Positions 4,739 through 12,338 of a DNA stretch of 12,338 nt are shown here, one piece after another. The notes under the pieces were generated by a model that was not told the DNA's origin, made no database searches, and saw nothing but the letters and a program-made list of their open reading frames with translations. The first letter of the stretch is position 1; each line of letters starts with the position of its first letter. Source of the DNA: UMGS1279 sp045577495 (GTDB lineage: Bacteria; Bacillota; Clostridia; Oscillospirales; Acutalibacteraceae); contig JAZNIK010000073.1 of NCBI GenBank assembly GCA_045577495.1, positions 1 through 12,338 on the forward strand, given 5' to 3'. The position numbers were made by a program, and so were the translations under genes.

Positions 4739-6676
4739 ATGATTAAATTAACACTTAAAGGCGGCACCGTAAAAGAGTTTGATATTGGTATAACACCTTA
4801 TGAGGTGGCTCTTTCAATCGGTGCAGGTCTTGCAAAGGCGGTTTGTGCCGCTAAGGTTGATGGAGTAGAGTGCGATTTGCGTACTCCACTTAATAAAGAC
4901 TGTGAGTTGGAACTTTTAACCTTTGATGATGATTATGGTAAGGCAACATTCCGTCATACTACATCGCATATCTTGGCACAGGCGGTTAAAAGACTTTTTC
5001 CAAACACAAAACTTGCCATCGGCCCTGCTGTTGATAACGGCTTTTATTATGATTTTGATACCGAAACAGTATTCACTGCAGAGGTGTTAGAAAAAATCGA
5101 GGCCGAGATGAAAAAAATCGTTAAAGAAGATATTAAGCTTGAACGCTTTACAATGCCAAGAGATGAGGCTATAAAATATTTTGAAGAAAAAAATGAGCCA
5201 TATAAGGTTGAACTAGTTTCAGACTTGCCGGATGGTGAGGAAATTAGTTTTTATTCTCAGGGCGATTTTACCGACCTTTGTGCAGGCGCTCACCTTATGT
5301 CAACTGGCGTGATAAAGGCATTTAAGCTCACCTCTGCAACAGGTGCTTATTGGCGCGGTGATTCTAATAGAAAGATGCTTCAACGTGTTTATGGAACTGC
5401 ATTCCCCAAAGCATCAATGCTTGAGGAGCATTTAACCGCTTTAGAGGAGGCTAAAAAACGCGACCATAATAAACTTGGCAGAGAGTTAGAACTCTTTACA
5501 ACCTCAGAACTTATTGGTCAGGGATTACCTATTATGTTACCTAAAGGCGCTAGAATGATTCAACTTTTACAGCGCTTTGTGGAGGATGAGGAGCAAAAAC
5601 GTGGTTGGCTTTTAACCAAAACTCCGTTTATGGCAAAATCGGATTTATATAAGGTTTCGGGTCACTGGGACCATTATAAAGATGGTATGTTTGTTTTGGG
5701 TGATGAAGAAAAGGATGATGAGGTTTTTGCGCTTCGTCCAATGACCTGTCCGTTCCAATATCAAGCATATCTCAATCGTAGCCGTTCATACCGCGATTTG
5801 CCATTAAGATATAATGAAACATCAACCCTCTTCCGTAACGAAGCATCAGGTGAGATGCATGGTCTTATTCGTGTTCGCCAGTTTACTATTTCCGAGGGCC
5901 ATTTAATGTGTACTCCCGAGCAGTTAGAGGAAGAGTTTAAGGGCTGCTTAGAACTTGCTATTTATATGCTTAAAACCTTGGGTCTTTATGAGGATGTATC
6001 ATATCGCTTCTCTCAGTGGGACCCCAAGGATAGAGAAAAATATATCGGCACTGATGAACAATGGGATGAGGCTCAGGGTATAATGGGCAAGATTTTGGAT
6101 AATCTTGAAATTCCTTATAAAATCGGTGTTGGCGAGGCGGCTTTCTATGGTCCTAAGCTTGATATACAGATTAAAAACGTTCACGGCAAAGAGGATACCC
6201 TTATCACCATTCAGGTTGACCAAATGTTAGCCGAAAAATTCGGTATGGAGTACGTGGATAAGGACGGAACAAAGAAAAATCCGTATATCATTCACCGTAC
6301 CTCTATTGGTTGCTACGAGCGTACCTTGGCGCTTCTCATTGAAAAGTATGCGGGTGCATTTCCGCTTTGGCTTGCTCCGACTCAAATTAAACTTTTGCCT
6401 ATTGCAGACCGCCATTTTGATTATGCAAATGAGGTAAAACAAAAGATGGAAGCGGTTGGTATGCGTGTTGAACTTGATGACCGAAACGAAAAAATCGGTT
6501 ATAAGATTCGCGAGGCAAGAATTGAGCGTGTTCCATATATGCTTGTTATTGGTGACCAAGAGGTTGAAAACGGTACCTTATCTGTTCGCTCCAGAAAACA
6601 GGGCGATGAGGGTGCAAAAACGGTTGATGAATTCATCGCCGCTGCTTTGGTTGAAATAAATACAAAAGCAAAATAA
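4739..6676 (+). CDS. thrS: Threonyl-tRNA synthetase
   Basis: This 645-residue cytosolic class II synthetase activates threonine with ATP and loads it on tRNA-Thr, and edits mischarged Ser-tRNA. Domains in order: TGS (about 1-62); the second additional (editing) domain with HTTSH (H73, H77) and CAGAH (C181, H185); the class II core (about 245-545) with zinc ligands C337 (RPMTCPF), H388 (SEGHLM) and H519 (YIIHRTS); and the HGTP anticodon-binding domain (about 546-640, LAPTQIKLLPI onward). The core wording, such as NETSTLFRNEASGEMHG, is of the type I associate with Clostridia. The ATG at 4739 is chosen from GGAGG (4726-4730) eight bases upstream. The reading frame stays open upstream to 4598, but that stretch is the T-box leader, and a 692-residue product would carry 47 spurious residues. 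Expression is controlled by tRNA-Thr charging through the T-box. Confidence 0.97.
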   Translation: MIKLTLKGGTVKEFDIGITPYEVALSIGAGLAKAVCAAKVDGVECDLRTPLNKDCELELLTFDDDYGKATFRHTTSHILAQAVKRLFPNTKLAIGPAVDNGFYYDFDTETVFTAEVLEKIEAEMKKIVKEDIKLERFTMPRDEAIKYFEEKNEPYKVELVSDLPDGEEISFYSQGDFTDLCAGAHLMSTGVIKAFKLTSATGAYWRGDSNRKMLQRVYGTAFPKASMLEEHLTALEEAKKRDHNKLGRELELFTTSELIGQGLPIMLPKGARMIQLLQRFVEDEEQKRGWLLTKTPFMAKSDLYKVSGHWDHYKDGMFVLGDEEKDDEVFALRPMTCPFQYQAYLNRSRSYRDLPLRYNETSTLFRNEASGEMHGLIRVRQFTISEGHLMCTPEQLEEEFKGCLELAIYMLKTLGLYEDVSYRFSQWDPKDREKYIGTDEQWDEAQGIMGKILDNLEIPYKIGVGEAAFYGPKLDIQIKNVHGKEDTLITIQVDQMLAEKFGMEYVDKDGTKKNPYIIHRTSIGCYERTLALLIEKYAGAFPLWLAPTQIKLLPIADRHFDYANEVKQKMEAVGMRVELDDRNEKIGYKIREARIERVPYMLVIGDQEVENGTLSVRSRKQGDEGAKTVDEFIAAALVEINTKAK

Positions 6677-6686
6677 TAAGTATTTT

Positions 6687-6725
6687 AAACCATCGCAAAC
6701 AAATAAAAATGTTTGCGGTGGTTTT
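6687..6725 (+). terminator. Rho-independent terminator after thrS
   Basis: AAACCATCGCAAAC (6687-6700) and GTTTGCGGTGGTTT (6711-6724) form a 14-pair stem with one G-T type pair around a ten-base loop. It ends in a T-run at 6722-6725. Confidence 0.9.
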
Positions 6726-6782
6726 ATGTTGCAAATAGCCATAAAAAGCATTTTGCGACCCATAAAATTAGAGAAAAGTTAA

Positions 6783-6808
6783 AAGTTTGTAAAAAGATTA
6801 ACAAACTT
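6783..6808. promoter_or_regulatory. Inverted repeat just upstream of the pckG promoter (candidate operator)
   Basis: AAGTTTGT (6783-6790) and ACAAACTT (6801-6808) are perfect eight-base inverted repeats around a ten-base A-rich spacer. The right arm ends one base before the -35 box (6810). There is no T-run immediately behind it and the thrS terminator is already complete, so a regulator site fits better than a terminator. The regulator is unknown. Confidence 0.5.
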
Positions 6809-6809
6809 C

Positions 6810-6838
6810 TTGATTTTAAGGGTGCAATAGGTTATACT
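6810..6838 (+). promoter_or_regulatory. Promoter of pckG
   Basis: TTGATT (6810-6815) and TATACT (6833-6838) are separated by 17 bases. Transcription would start near 6845, about 32 bases before the chosen ATG. Confidence 0.75.
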
Positions 6839-6876
6839 GTATAAGGAGAAAATTGGATTCCAAAGGAGTGCTAATA

Positions 6877-8640
6877 ATGACAAATAACAAAACTGTTCTT
6901 GCTTGGCTTGACGAAATGAAAGAATTACTTTGTCCTGATGAGGTAGTTTTCATTGATGGAAGCGAGGAGCAAATTGAACAACTTCGTGCTGAGGCAGTAA
7001 AATCAGGTGAGCTTACAAAACTTAATCAGGAGCTTTTACCCGATTGCTATCTTCATAGAACAAAGGTTAATGACGTTGCTCGTGTAGAGGGCAGAACCTT
7101 TATCTGTTCCAAAAAAGAAGAAAATGCAGGTCCCACAAACAACTGGATGGAGCCTTCAAAAGCATATGAGATGCTTTACGATATTGCTCGTGGTAGCTAC
7201 AAGGGTCGCACAATGTATGTAATTCCTTTTTCTATGGGCCCTATCGGTTCTCCGCTTGCTAAAATCGGCGTAGAGGTTACCGATTCTATTTATGTTGTTT
7301 TGAATATGGTTATTATGACACGCGTTGGCACCAAGGTTTTTGAGGCTCTTGGCGATAGTAATGACTGGGTACGCGGTCTTCATAGCCGTTGCGATATTGA
7401 TGAGGAGAAAAGATATATCTGCCAATTCCCCGAGGATAACACAATTATTTCTGTTAACTCGGGTTACGGCGGAAACGTATTGTTAGGTAAAAAATGTTTC
7501 GCTCTTCGTATAGCATCTTACCAAGGCTGGAAGGAAGGCTGGATGGCTGAGCATATGCTTATTCTTGGTATCGAAAATCCCAAGGGTGAGGTTAAATATG
7601 TTGCTGCTGCATTCCCCTCGGCTTGTGGTAAAACCAACCTTGCTATGATGATTCCGCCTAAGTATCTTCGTGATAAGGGCTACAAGGTTTGGACAGTTGG
7701 CGACGATATCGCTTGGATGCGAATAGGCGAGGATGGTCGTCTCTGGGCTATCAACCCCGAGAATGGTTTCTTCGGTGTTGCTCCCGGTACTAATGAAAAA
7801 TCCAACTTCAATGCACTTGCATCTACCAAAAAGGGTACAATCTTCACCAATGTTGCTCTCAATCTTGAGAATAACACAGTATGGTGGGAAGGCCTTGATA
7901 AAAACCCACCCGATAATGCAATCGAGTGGAAAGGTAACGCTTGGAATGGCAAAGAGTCTACCGAAAAGGGCGCTCATCCTAATAGCCGTTTCACTGCTCC
8001 CGCAGTTAACTGTCCTTGCATATCGCCTGAGTTTGAGAGTCAAAGCGGTGTTCCGATTTCTGCTATTATCTTTGGTGGTCGTCGTGCAAAAACTGCTCCC
8101 CTCGTATATCAGTCAAAGGATTGGGAGAATGGCGTATTCGTAGGTTCTGCAATGGCATCTGAAACAACTGCAGCTGCTGCAGGTGCGGTTGGTGTTGTTC
8201 GCCGTGACCCAATGGCTATGCTTCCTTTCTGTGGATATCATATGGGCGACTATTTCCGTCATTGGCTTGAGATGGGCAAAAAGCTTGGCGATAAAGCTCC
8301 TAAGATTTTCAACGTTAACTGGTTCCGTCTTGATGATGAAGGTCACTTCATTTGGCCCGGTTTTGGTGATAATATGCGTGTTCTCAACTGGATTATCGAC
8401 CGTTGCGAAGGCAAGGTAGATGCAGTTGAAACTCCTATCGGCTTTGTTCCTAAGGCTGAGGATATCGACCTTACCGACCTTGATTTTGATATCGAAACAT
8501 TAAAATCAATTCTTGAGGTTGATAAAGACACCTGGAGAAAAGAGGCTGACGAAATTGCCGAGCATTATAAAAAGTTTGGTGATAGACTCCCCGAAGAACT
8601 CAAAGCTCAACTTGAAACTTTAAAAGCAAACTTAAAATAA
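6877..8640 (+). CDS. pckG: Phosphoenolpyruvate carboxykinase, GTP-dependent
   Basis: This 587-residue cytosolic enzyme interconverts oxaloacetate plus GTP with PEP, CO2 and GDP. In gut anaerobes it often runs in the carboxylating direction toward oxaloacetate and fumarate, but direction cannot be read here. GTP-type hallmarks are present: IPFSMGPIGSPL (116-127), GYGGN (196-200), the P-loop FPSACGKTN (246-254) with the reactive Cys250, VWTVGDDIAWM (271-281), GFFGVAPGT (297-305), then FGGRR, NWFR and FIWPGFGDNMRVLNW toward the C-terminus. The length is normal for the GTP family (about 600) and longer than ATP-dependent enzymes. The ATG at 6877 has AGGAG (6864-6868) eight bases upstream. A TTG at 6853 with a second AAGGAG is in frame, but that Shine-Dalgarno lies at the predicted transcription start, so it is unlikely. 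The gene is monocistronic between terminators. Confidence 0.97.
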   Translation: MTNNKTVLAWLDEMKELLCPDEVVFIDGSEEQIEQLRAEAVKSGELTKLNQELLPDCYLHRTKVNDVARVEGRTFICSKKEENAGPTNNWMEPSKAYEMLYDIARGSYKGRTMYVIPFSMGPIGSPLAKIGVEVTDSIYVVLNMVIMTRVGTKVFEALGDSNDWVRGLHSRCDIDEEKRYICQFPEDNTIISVNSGYGGNVLLGKKCFALRIASYQGWKEGWMAEHMLILGIENPKGEVKYVAAAFPSACGKTNLAMMIPPKYLRDKGYKVWTVGDDIAWMRIGEDGRLWAINPENGFFGVAPGTNEKSNFNALASTKKGTIFTNVALNLENNTVWWEGLDKNPPDNAIEWKGNAWNGKESTEKGAHPNSRFTAPAVNCPCISPEFESQSGVPISAIIFGGRRAKTAPLVYQSKDWENGVFVGSAMASETTAAAAGAVGVVRRDPMAMLPFCGYHMGDYFRHWLEMGKKLGDKAPKIFNVNWFRLDDEGHFIWPGFGDNMRVLNWIIDRCEGKVDAVETPIGFVPKAEDIDLTDLDFDIETLKSILEVDKDTWRKEADEIAEHYKKFGDRLPEELKAQLETLKANLK

Positions 8641-8659
8641 TTTTAAATACTAAAAATTC

Positions 8660-8698
8660 AAACCCCTTTTGCTAGAAATCCTAACAAAAGGGGTTTTT
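8660..8698 (+). terminator. Rho-independent terminator after pckG
   Basis: AAACCCCTTTTG (8660-8671) pairs perfectly with CAAAAGGGGTTT (8685-8696), giving 12 pairs around a 13-base loop. The T-run continues to 8698. Confidence 0.95.
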
Positions 8699-8715
8699 AT
8701 GTGTAACAATTGCAC

Positions 8716-8744
8716 TTGAAAAATGCAAAAAAAATATATATAAT
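8716..8744 (+). promoter_or_regulatory. Promoter of the secreted transglutaminase-like/LRR gene
   Basis: TTGAAA (8716-8721) and a perfect TATAAT (8739-8744) are 17 bases apart. The leader to the ATG at 8789 would be about 38 bases, and GGAGGT (8777-8782) lies seven bases before it. Confidence 0.8.
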
Positions 8745-8788
8745 AAAATTGTAATAGTCACTAAGCATTAAAATACGGAGGTAATATT

Positions 8789-11700
8789 ATGAAAAAAACA
8801 TTTTTAAAGTTTTTAGCAGTTATTTTATGTATTACAACCATTTTAGCCAATGCAAGTGTTGTTTTTGCGCAGTCTATTGAGGTTTATAGCGTAAGTACCT
8901 ACTGCGTAGAAGAGGTTGAAAACCCTGTATATTACGGCGAAAATACGGGCGAAGCTTTAAGTGTGGATTTTGAAGTTTCACCCCAAGAAGCAAACACATA
9001 TTTCTCTAACGATATTGATGAAGATTTATATACAACATCTATGGAGGATGCGGCACAGTCGATAAGAGATAATATGGAGTTACGAACTTCAAGGTTCGCA
9101 CTGTATTATAAATTAACTTCAAACTCAATGAATGAAAATGTTGTAGATAATTTAATAACAGAGCTTTTTGAAAAAACATTTGAGGAAACCAACAGTCCCA
9201 CCGAGGGTGACTATTTGCGCTATGCGTGGACATCGCTTTGGTATGGCGCTAGCGAGGAAGAGCAAGGCGAGGTTAGTATAGGGTATATTGATAACGGAAG
9301 CACCATAGACTACTATATTGATATTGTTTATAACTTCACCTATTATACAACCCTTGAACAAGAGCAGGAACTTACGAGTGAGGTAGAGGAAGTAATTGAC
9401 GGTTTCGGCTTTAATGGGGCAACAACCGAGCGCCAAAAAGTTGATAAAATTTATAACTACATAACCACTAATATTTGTTATGATTATGCCAACCTTAATG
9501 ATGAAAGCTATAAACTTAAATTTTCGGCCTATGCGGCTCTTATGAACAAAACTGCTGTTTGTGAGGGCTATGCTTTGCTATTTTACCGTATGGCTGAAAT
9601 GTGCGGTGTTGACAGTCGTGTTATTACAGGTTGGGGAGATAGTCATACCCACCCAAGCGATGAAAATGATACGCCAAACCACGCGTGGAATATAGCAAAA
9701 ATAGGGGACTATTATTACTATCTTGATTCCACTTGGGATGAGAGCGTAACCGAAGGCGTACCCGCAAAGACAAATTATTATCTAAAGGGTAGTAATGACT
9801 TTTTAAATCATACAAATGAAGAAAAATTTGAAACAGAGTCTTTTAAAAGCGAGTATCCCATTTCGGAGTATTATATTGATAAAACCGACTATAACGGTGT
9901 ATCTATTGAGGGGGATTTTACCTATCAAATAGTTGATGGTATTGCCGTTCTTACTAAGTATAGCGGTACAGCCGCCGATGTTACAGTGCCTGCGCAAACA
10001 AACGGTGGATATCCGGTTCAAGTGATTGATAGCAAAGCTTTTTATGAAGTTGAAGATATGCAGACACTTACCTTAAGCGAGGGTATTATTACTTTGAATT
10101 GGGGCTCTGTTTACCTATGCCGCGATTTAACAACCATCAATTTACCTTCAACACTTAAGGTGGATTATGAGCATCTAGGAATAGGAGCCTTAAGTGGTGC
10201 AACACAGCTACCCGAGTTTTGCTATAATCTTGAAACTATAAACGTTGCCCAAAGCAATCCTTATATCAAGGTGGTTGATGGTGTTTTATACACCGCCGAT
10301 ATGAAGGTGCTTTTGCAATGCCCTGCAATGAAGGAAGAATCAATATTTACCATTCCTGATGGTGTTGAAACAATATCGAACCATGCATTTGAAGACTGCG
10401 AAAAAATCGAAAAGATTATTATGCCTGATACAGTGAATTTTATCGGTTATTGGGCTTTTTTGAAAGCAAGGCAACTTAAAGAGATTAACATTTCAACCTC
10501 TTGCGAGTTTATAGGTCAATACTTTATTTCGGCAACTAAGGTTACTGAGATTCATATTCCAAAATCTGTTAACACCATGTTGAGTGGTCCGTTTGGTGAT
10601 ATAGTTTTAGAAAAAATTACTGCCGATGAGGGTGGCACATACTATGTCGAAAACGATGCTTTGCGAACCGAAACTCAAATAATAAAGGTTCTAACCGATG
10701 AGGCAACATATACTGTAGCTGAAGGCATAGAGTATATTGATTTACATGCTTTTTCAAATCTTGAAAATTTACAAGAGGTAACCCTCCCCGATAGTTTGAC
10801 TTATTTGTCGGGCTATGCTTTTGAAAATTGCAAAAAGCTTACACATGTAACTATTCCACAAAATACCAATACAATAGGCTCAAACGCTTTTATCGGTTGC
10901 GATATGTTGGCAAGTGTTATAATACCTAGCGGTGTAACGCGAATCGGAGATGAGTCTGAGGGCGATAGAACTTTTTATATGTTGGCATACCCCAACGAAA
11001 ACTTTACAATCTATTGCGATGAAGGCAGTTATATTTATAACAAGGCTATAGAATGTGGTGTATCACAACAACGCATAAAACCGATTGATGAATTCATTTG
11101 TCAGGACGGTCACGATTTTGAACAAATATATGATGAGGATTTACTCAATTATACCTTTACCTGTAAAAAATGCGGAGATAAAGCAGGAACAGTATATCCT
11201 CATAACATTTGGAATGCGGATGTAGAGATTGAATATTTTAATACTGAATACACAGGCAAGGAGATTAAGCCTAAGGTAGAAAAGGTTATGTATAGCGGCA
11301 CCGTGCTAACCGAGGGTGTTGATTACATCATTTTAGGCTATGAAAACAATGTGGAAATTGGAATCGCCACTGTGGTAATCAGAGGTATCGGCGAATGGGG
11401 CGGTATTAAAAAGGTTGAATTTTCTATAACAGAAATAAACATTTCAAATATTGATTTTAAGCTTGAATATGAAACTGTTGAGTATGACGGAACAACCAAG
11501 ATGCCAAAAGTTACATCCGATGGTCTTACTGAGGGTGTTGACTTTACGGTAAGATACGGTGCTAACAATATGTTAGGTGAGGCATGGGTAGAAGTTGAGG
11601 GAATAGGAAAATGCTGGGGCTATAAAACACTCTACTTTACTGTTGTTCAGGGCGACATTTCAAATAAAGAATATGAACTGCCTTATGAAATGGTAGAATA

Positions 11701-12338
11701 TACAGGTTACGGGTTCTATCCCGATGTCCAACTTGATGGTTTGTATTATAATACAGATTATACGGTAACTTATGAAAATAATATCAATGTTGGAACAGCA
11801 ACGGTAAGAATAACAGGCACAGGCAACTATAAGGGCTCCATCGTAAGAACCTTTGAAATTACCAAAGCGGATATTTCTATGTATGATGCTTATGTAATAG
11901 ATACCATGTATGTATATAATGGAAGTCCGATTGAGCCGGAGGTATATTGGCAGAGTGGCAGCGTTGTACTTGGAGAGGATTATACCGTTGAATATTCAAA
12001 TAACATCAATAAAGGCACTGCAACTGTTACCATTAAGGGTATCGGTAATTATGAGGGCTCAATTGTTAAAAACTTCGAAATATACCAAGCAACTTTTGAG
12101 AATTTGAGTGTCAACCTTATAATTGGTAAATGTAATATTTGCGGAAATAAGCCATGCGTTTACTCGGGCAAACAGCATAAACCTAGTGTTAAGATTGAGG
12201 GGCTAACCGAGGGTGTTGATTTTGTTGTAACATACGGTACTAATGTTGATTCCGGTCAGGGCTGGGTAGAGGCCACGGGCATTGGAAATTACGGAGGTAG
12301 CAAAGCAGAAACATTTAATATTGATAAACTGGATATTT
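8789..12338 (+). CDS. Secreted transglutaminase-like protein with BspA-type leucine-rich repeats and Ig-like repeats (3' end outside window)
   Basis: The frame is open from ATG 8789 to the window edge: 1183 residues with no stop, so the C-terminus and any cell-wall anchor are unseen. Residues 1-27 are a signal peptide (KK start, hydrophobic core, VFA before Q28); C14 is not in a good lipobox. Residues 28-211 match nothing I recognise. A transglutaminase-like domain follows (about 212-330) with the triad intact: C258 in AVCEGYA, H298 in NHAWN and D313 in YYLDSTWD. BspA-type LRR_5 repeats span about 376-764, with phrases such as IPDGVETISNHAFEDC and LPDSLTYLSGYAFENC. A segment with C771, H775, C792 and C795 (TCKKCGDK) may bind metal. 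Five Ig-like repeats run from 811 to 1181 and a sixth begins. Such surface proteins of gut anaerobes are usually assigned to adhesion or envelope functions; the transglutaminase-like fold could be protease-like, cross-linking or inactive. Substrate is unknown. Confidence 0.93.
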   Translation, partial: MKKTFLKFLAVILCITTILANASVVFAQSIEVYSVSTYCVEEVENPVYYGENTGEALSVDFEVSPQEANTYFSNDIDEDLYTTSMEDAAQSIRDNMELRTSRFALYYKLTSNSMNENVVDNLITELFEKTFEETNSPTEGDYLRYAWTSLWYGASEEEQGEVSIGYIDNGSTIDYYIDIVYNFTYYTTLEQEQELTSEVEEVIDGFGFNGATTERQKVDKIYNYITTNICYDYANLNDESYKLKFSAYAALMNKTAVCEGYALLFYRMAEMCGVDSRVITGWGDSHTHPSDENDTPNHAWNIAKIGDYYYYLDSTWDESVTEGVPAKTNYYLKGSNDFLNHTNEEKFETESFKSEYPISEYYIDKTDYNGVSIEGDFTYQIVDGIAVLTKYSGTAADVTVPAQTNGGYPVQVIDSKAFYEVEDMQTLTLSEGIITLNWGSVYLCRDLTTINLPSTLKVDYEHLGIGALSGATQLPEFCYNLETINVAQSNPYIKVVDGVLYTADMKVLLQCPAMKEESIFTIPDGVETISNHAFEDCEKIEKIIMPDTVNFIGYWAFLKARQLKEINISTSCEFIGQYFISATKVTEIHIPKSVNTMLSGPFGDIVLEKITADEGGTYYVENDALRTETQIIKVLTDEATYTVAEGIEYIDLHAFSNLENLQEVTLPDSLTYLSGYAFENCKKLTHVTIPQNTNTIGSNAFIGCDMLASVIIPSGVTRIGDESEGDRTFYMLAYPNENFTIYCDEGSYIYNKAIECGVSQQRIKPIDEFICQDGHDFEQIYDEDLLNYTFTCKKCGDKAGTVYPHNIWNADVEIEYFNTEYTGKEIKPKVEKVMYSGTVLTEGVDYIILGYENNVEIGIATVVIRGIGEWGGIKKVEFSITEINISNIDFKLEYETVEYDGTTKMPKVTSDGLTEGVDFTVRYGANNMLGEAWVEVEGIGKCWGYKTLYFTVVQGDISNKEYELPYEMVEYTGYGFYPDVQLDGLYYNTDYTVTYENNINVGTATVRITGTGNYKGSIVRTFEITKADISMYDAYVIDTMYVYNGSPIEPEVYWQSGSVVLGEDYTVEYSNNINKGTATVTIKGIGNYEGSIVKNFEIYQATFENLSVNLIIGKCNICGNKPCVYSGKQHKPSVKIEGLTEGVDFVVTYGTNVDSGQGWVEATGIGNYGGSKAETFNIDKLDI
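11219..12331 (+). repeat. Five tandem Ig-like protein repeats in the surface protein
   Basis: Repeat units are R1 11219-11437 (73 residues), R2 11438-11653 (72), R3 11654-11869 (72), R4 11870-12091 (74) and R5 12092-12331 (80). A sixth starts at 12332 with DI. Shared phrases are a start like DIS, then VYxGxxxxP, EGVDYTVxY, NNxxxGTATVxIxG, GNYxGS and a final FEI. The repeats are alike in protein but clearly diverged in DNA, so this is an old expansion. R5 is longer because of an inserted CxxCxxxxC segment. Confidence 0.85.

Noticed and set aside
7483..8043. 186-codon open frame on the - strand
   Set aside because: It lies wholly antisense to the conserved core of pckG (P-loop and GDD region), resembles no family and has no promoter or ribosome-binding site. 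It is a shadow of the codon pattern.
7733..8143. 136-codon + strand open frame in another phase
   Set aside because: It overlaps pckG out of frame, and its composition fits a frame shadow.
8828..8830. Lipoprotein cysteine (C14) in the signal peptide of the surface protein
   Set aside because: The preceding residues VIL do not fit a lipobox, which needs a small residue before Cys; a signal peptidase I site after A27 fits better.
9039..10021. Several short - strand open frames that could suggest small genes here
   Set aside because: They are antisense to the continuous open frame starting at 8789, whose signal peptide and transglutaminase triad are clear. I checked that frame line by line to the window end.
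1..12338. CRISPR array, insertion sequence, phage or defence system
   Set aside because: No regularly spaced direct repeats, transposase, integrase or nuclease/helicase genes were found. All long frames are accounted for by the genes listed.

Overview
The window looks like chromosomal DNA from a low-GC Gram-positive anaerobe, probably a gut-type member of the class Clostridia (Oscillospirales/Ruminococcaceae-like). The reasons are AT-rich spacers, strong GGAGG ribosome-binding sites, sigma-A type promoters, a T-box leader, a GTP-type PEP carboxykinase, a small 2[4Fe-4S] ferredoxin and a BspA-like surface protein. The taxonomic call is inference.

Layout. Positions 1-362 hold no gene. They contain a long imperfect palindrome (23-127) followed directly by a sequence that reads as a tRNA T-arm (133-149), then an AT-rich spacer and a promoter. 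Next on the + strand come ricT, a ferredoxin gene with its own promoter and terminator, pduL (phosphotransacylase), and hemW (radical-SAM haem chaperone). pduL and hemW overlap by one base. A terminator usable in both directions separates hemW from a small convergent XRE-family regulator on the - strand. That regulator is divergent from a histidine-phosphatase gene; the 114-base gap between their start codons carries a clear promoter for the regulator and a perfect small palindrome. Then follow a promoter, a complete T-box riboswitch (probable threonine specifier ACC) and thrS. pckG, encoding GTP-dependent PEP carboxykinase, lies between strong terminators and has its own promoter with an inverted repeat just upstream of the -35 box. 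The last 3.55 kb is one open gene that runs off the window. It encodes a secreted protein with a signal peptide, a transglutaminase-like domain with an intact Cys-His-Asp triad, BspA-type leucine-rich repeats, a Cys/His segment, and at least five Ig-like repeats of 72-80 residues.

Functionally, most of the window is core metabolism and translation: redox and Fe-S proteins (RicT, ferredoxin, HemW), acyl-phosphate and PEP/oxaloacetate metabolism (PduL, PckG), and threonyl-tRNA synthesis under tRNA control. I see no CRISPR array, transposase, integrase, toxin-antitoxin pair or phage gene. The least explained sequence is the palindrome plus T-arm at 23-157, which can be drawn as a tRNA-like fold whose anticodon loop is replaced by a long hairpin. 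The next most interesting item is the partial surface protein, one of whose repeats carries an inserted cysteine knuckle.
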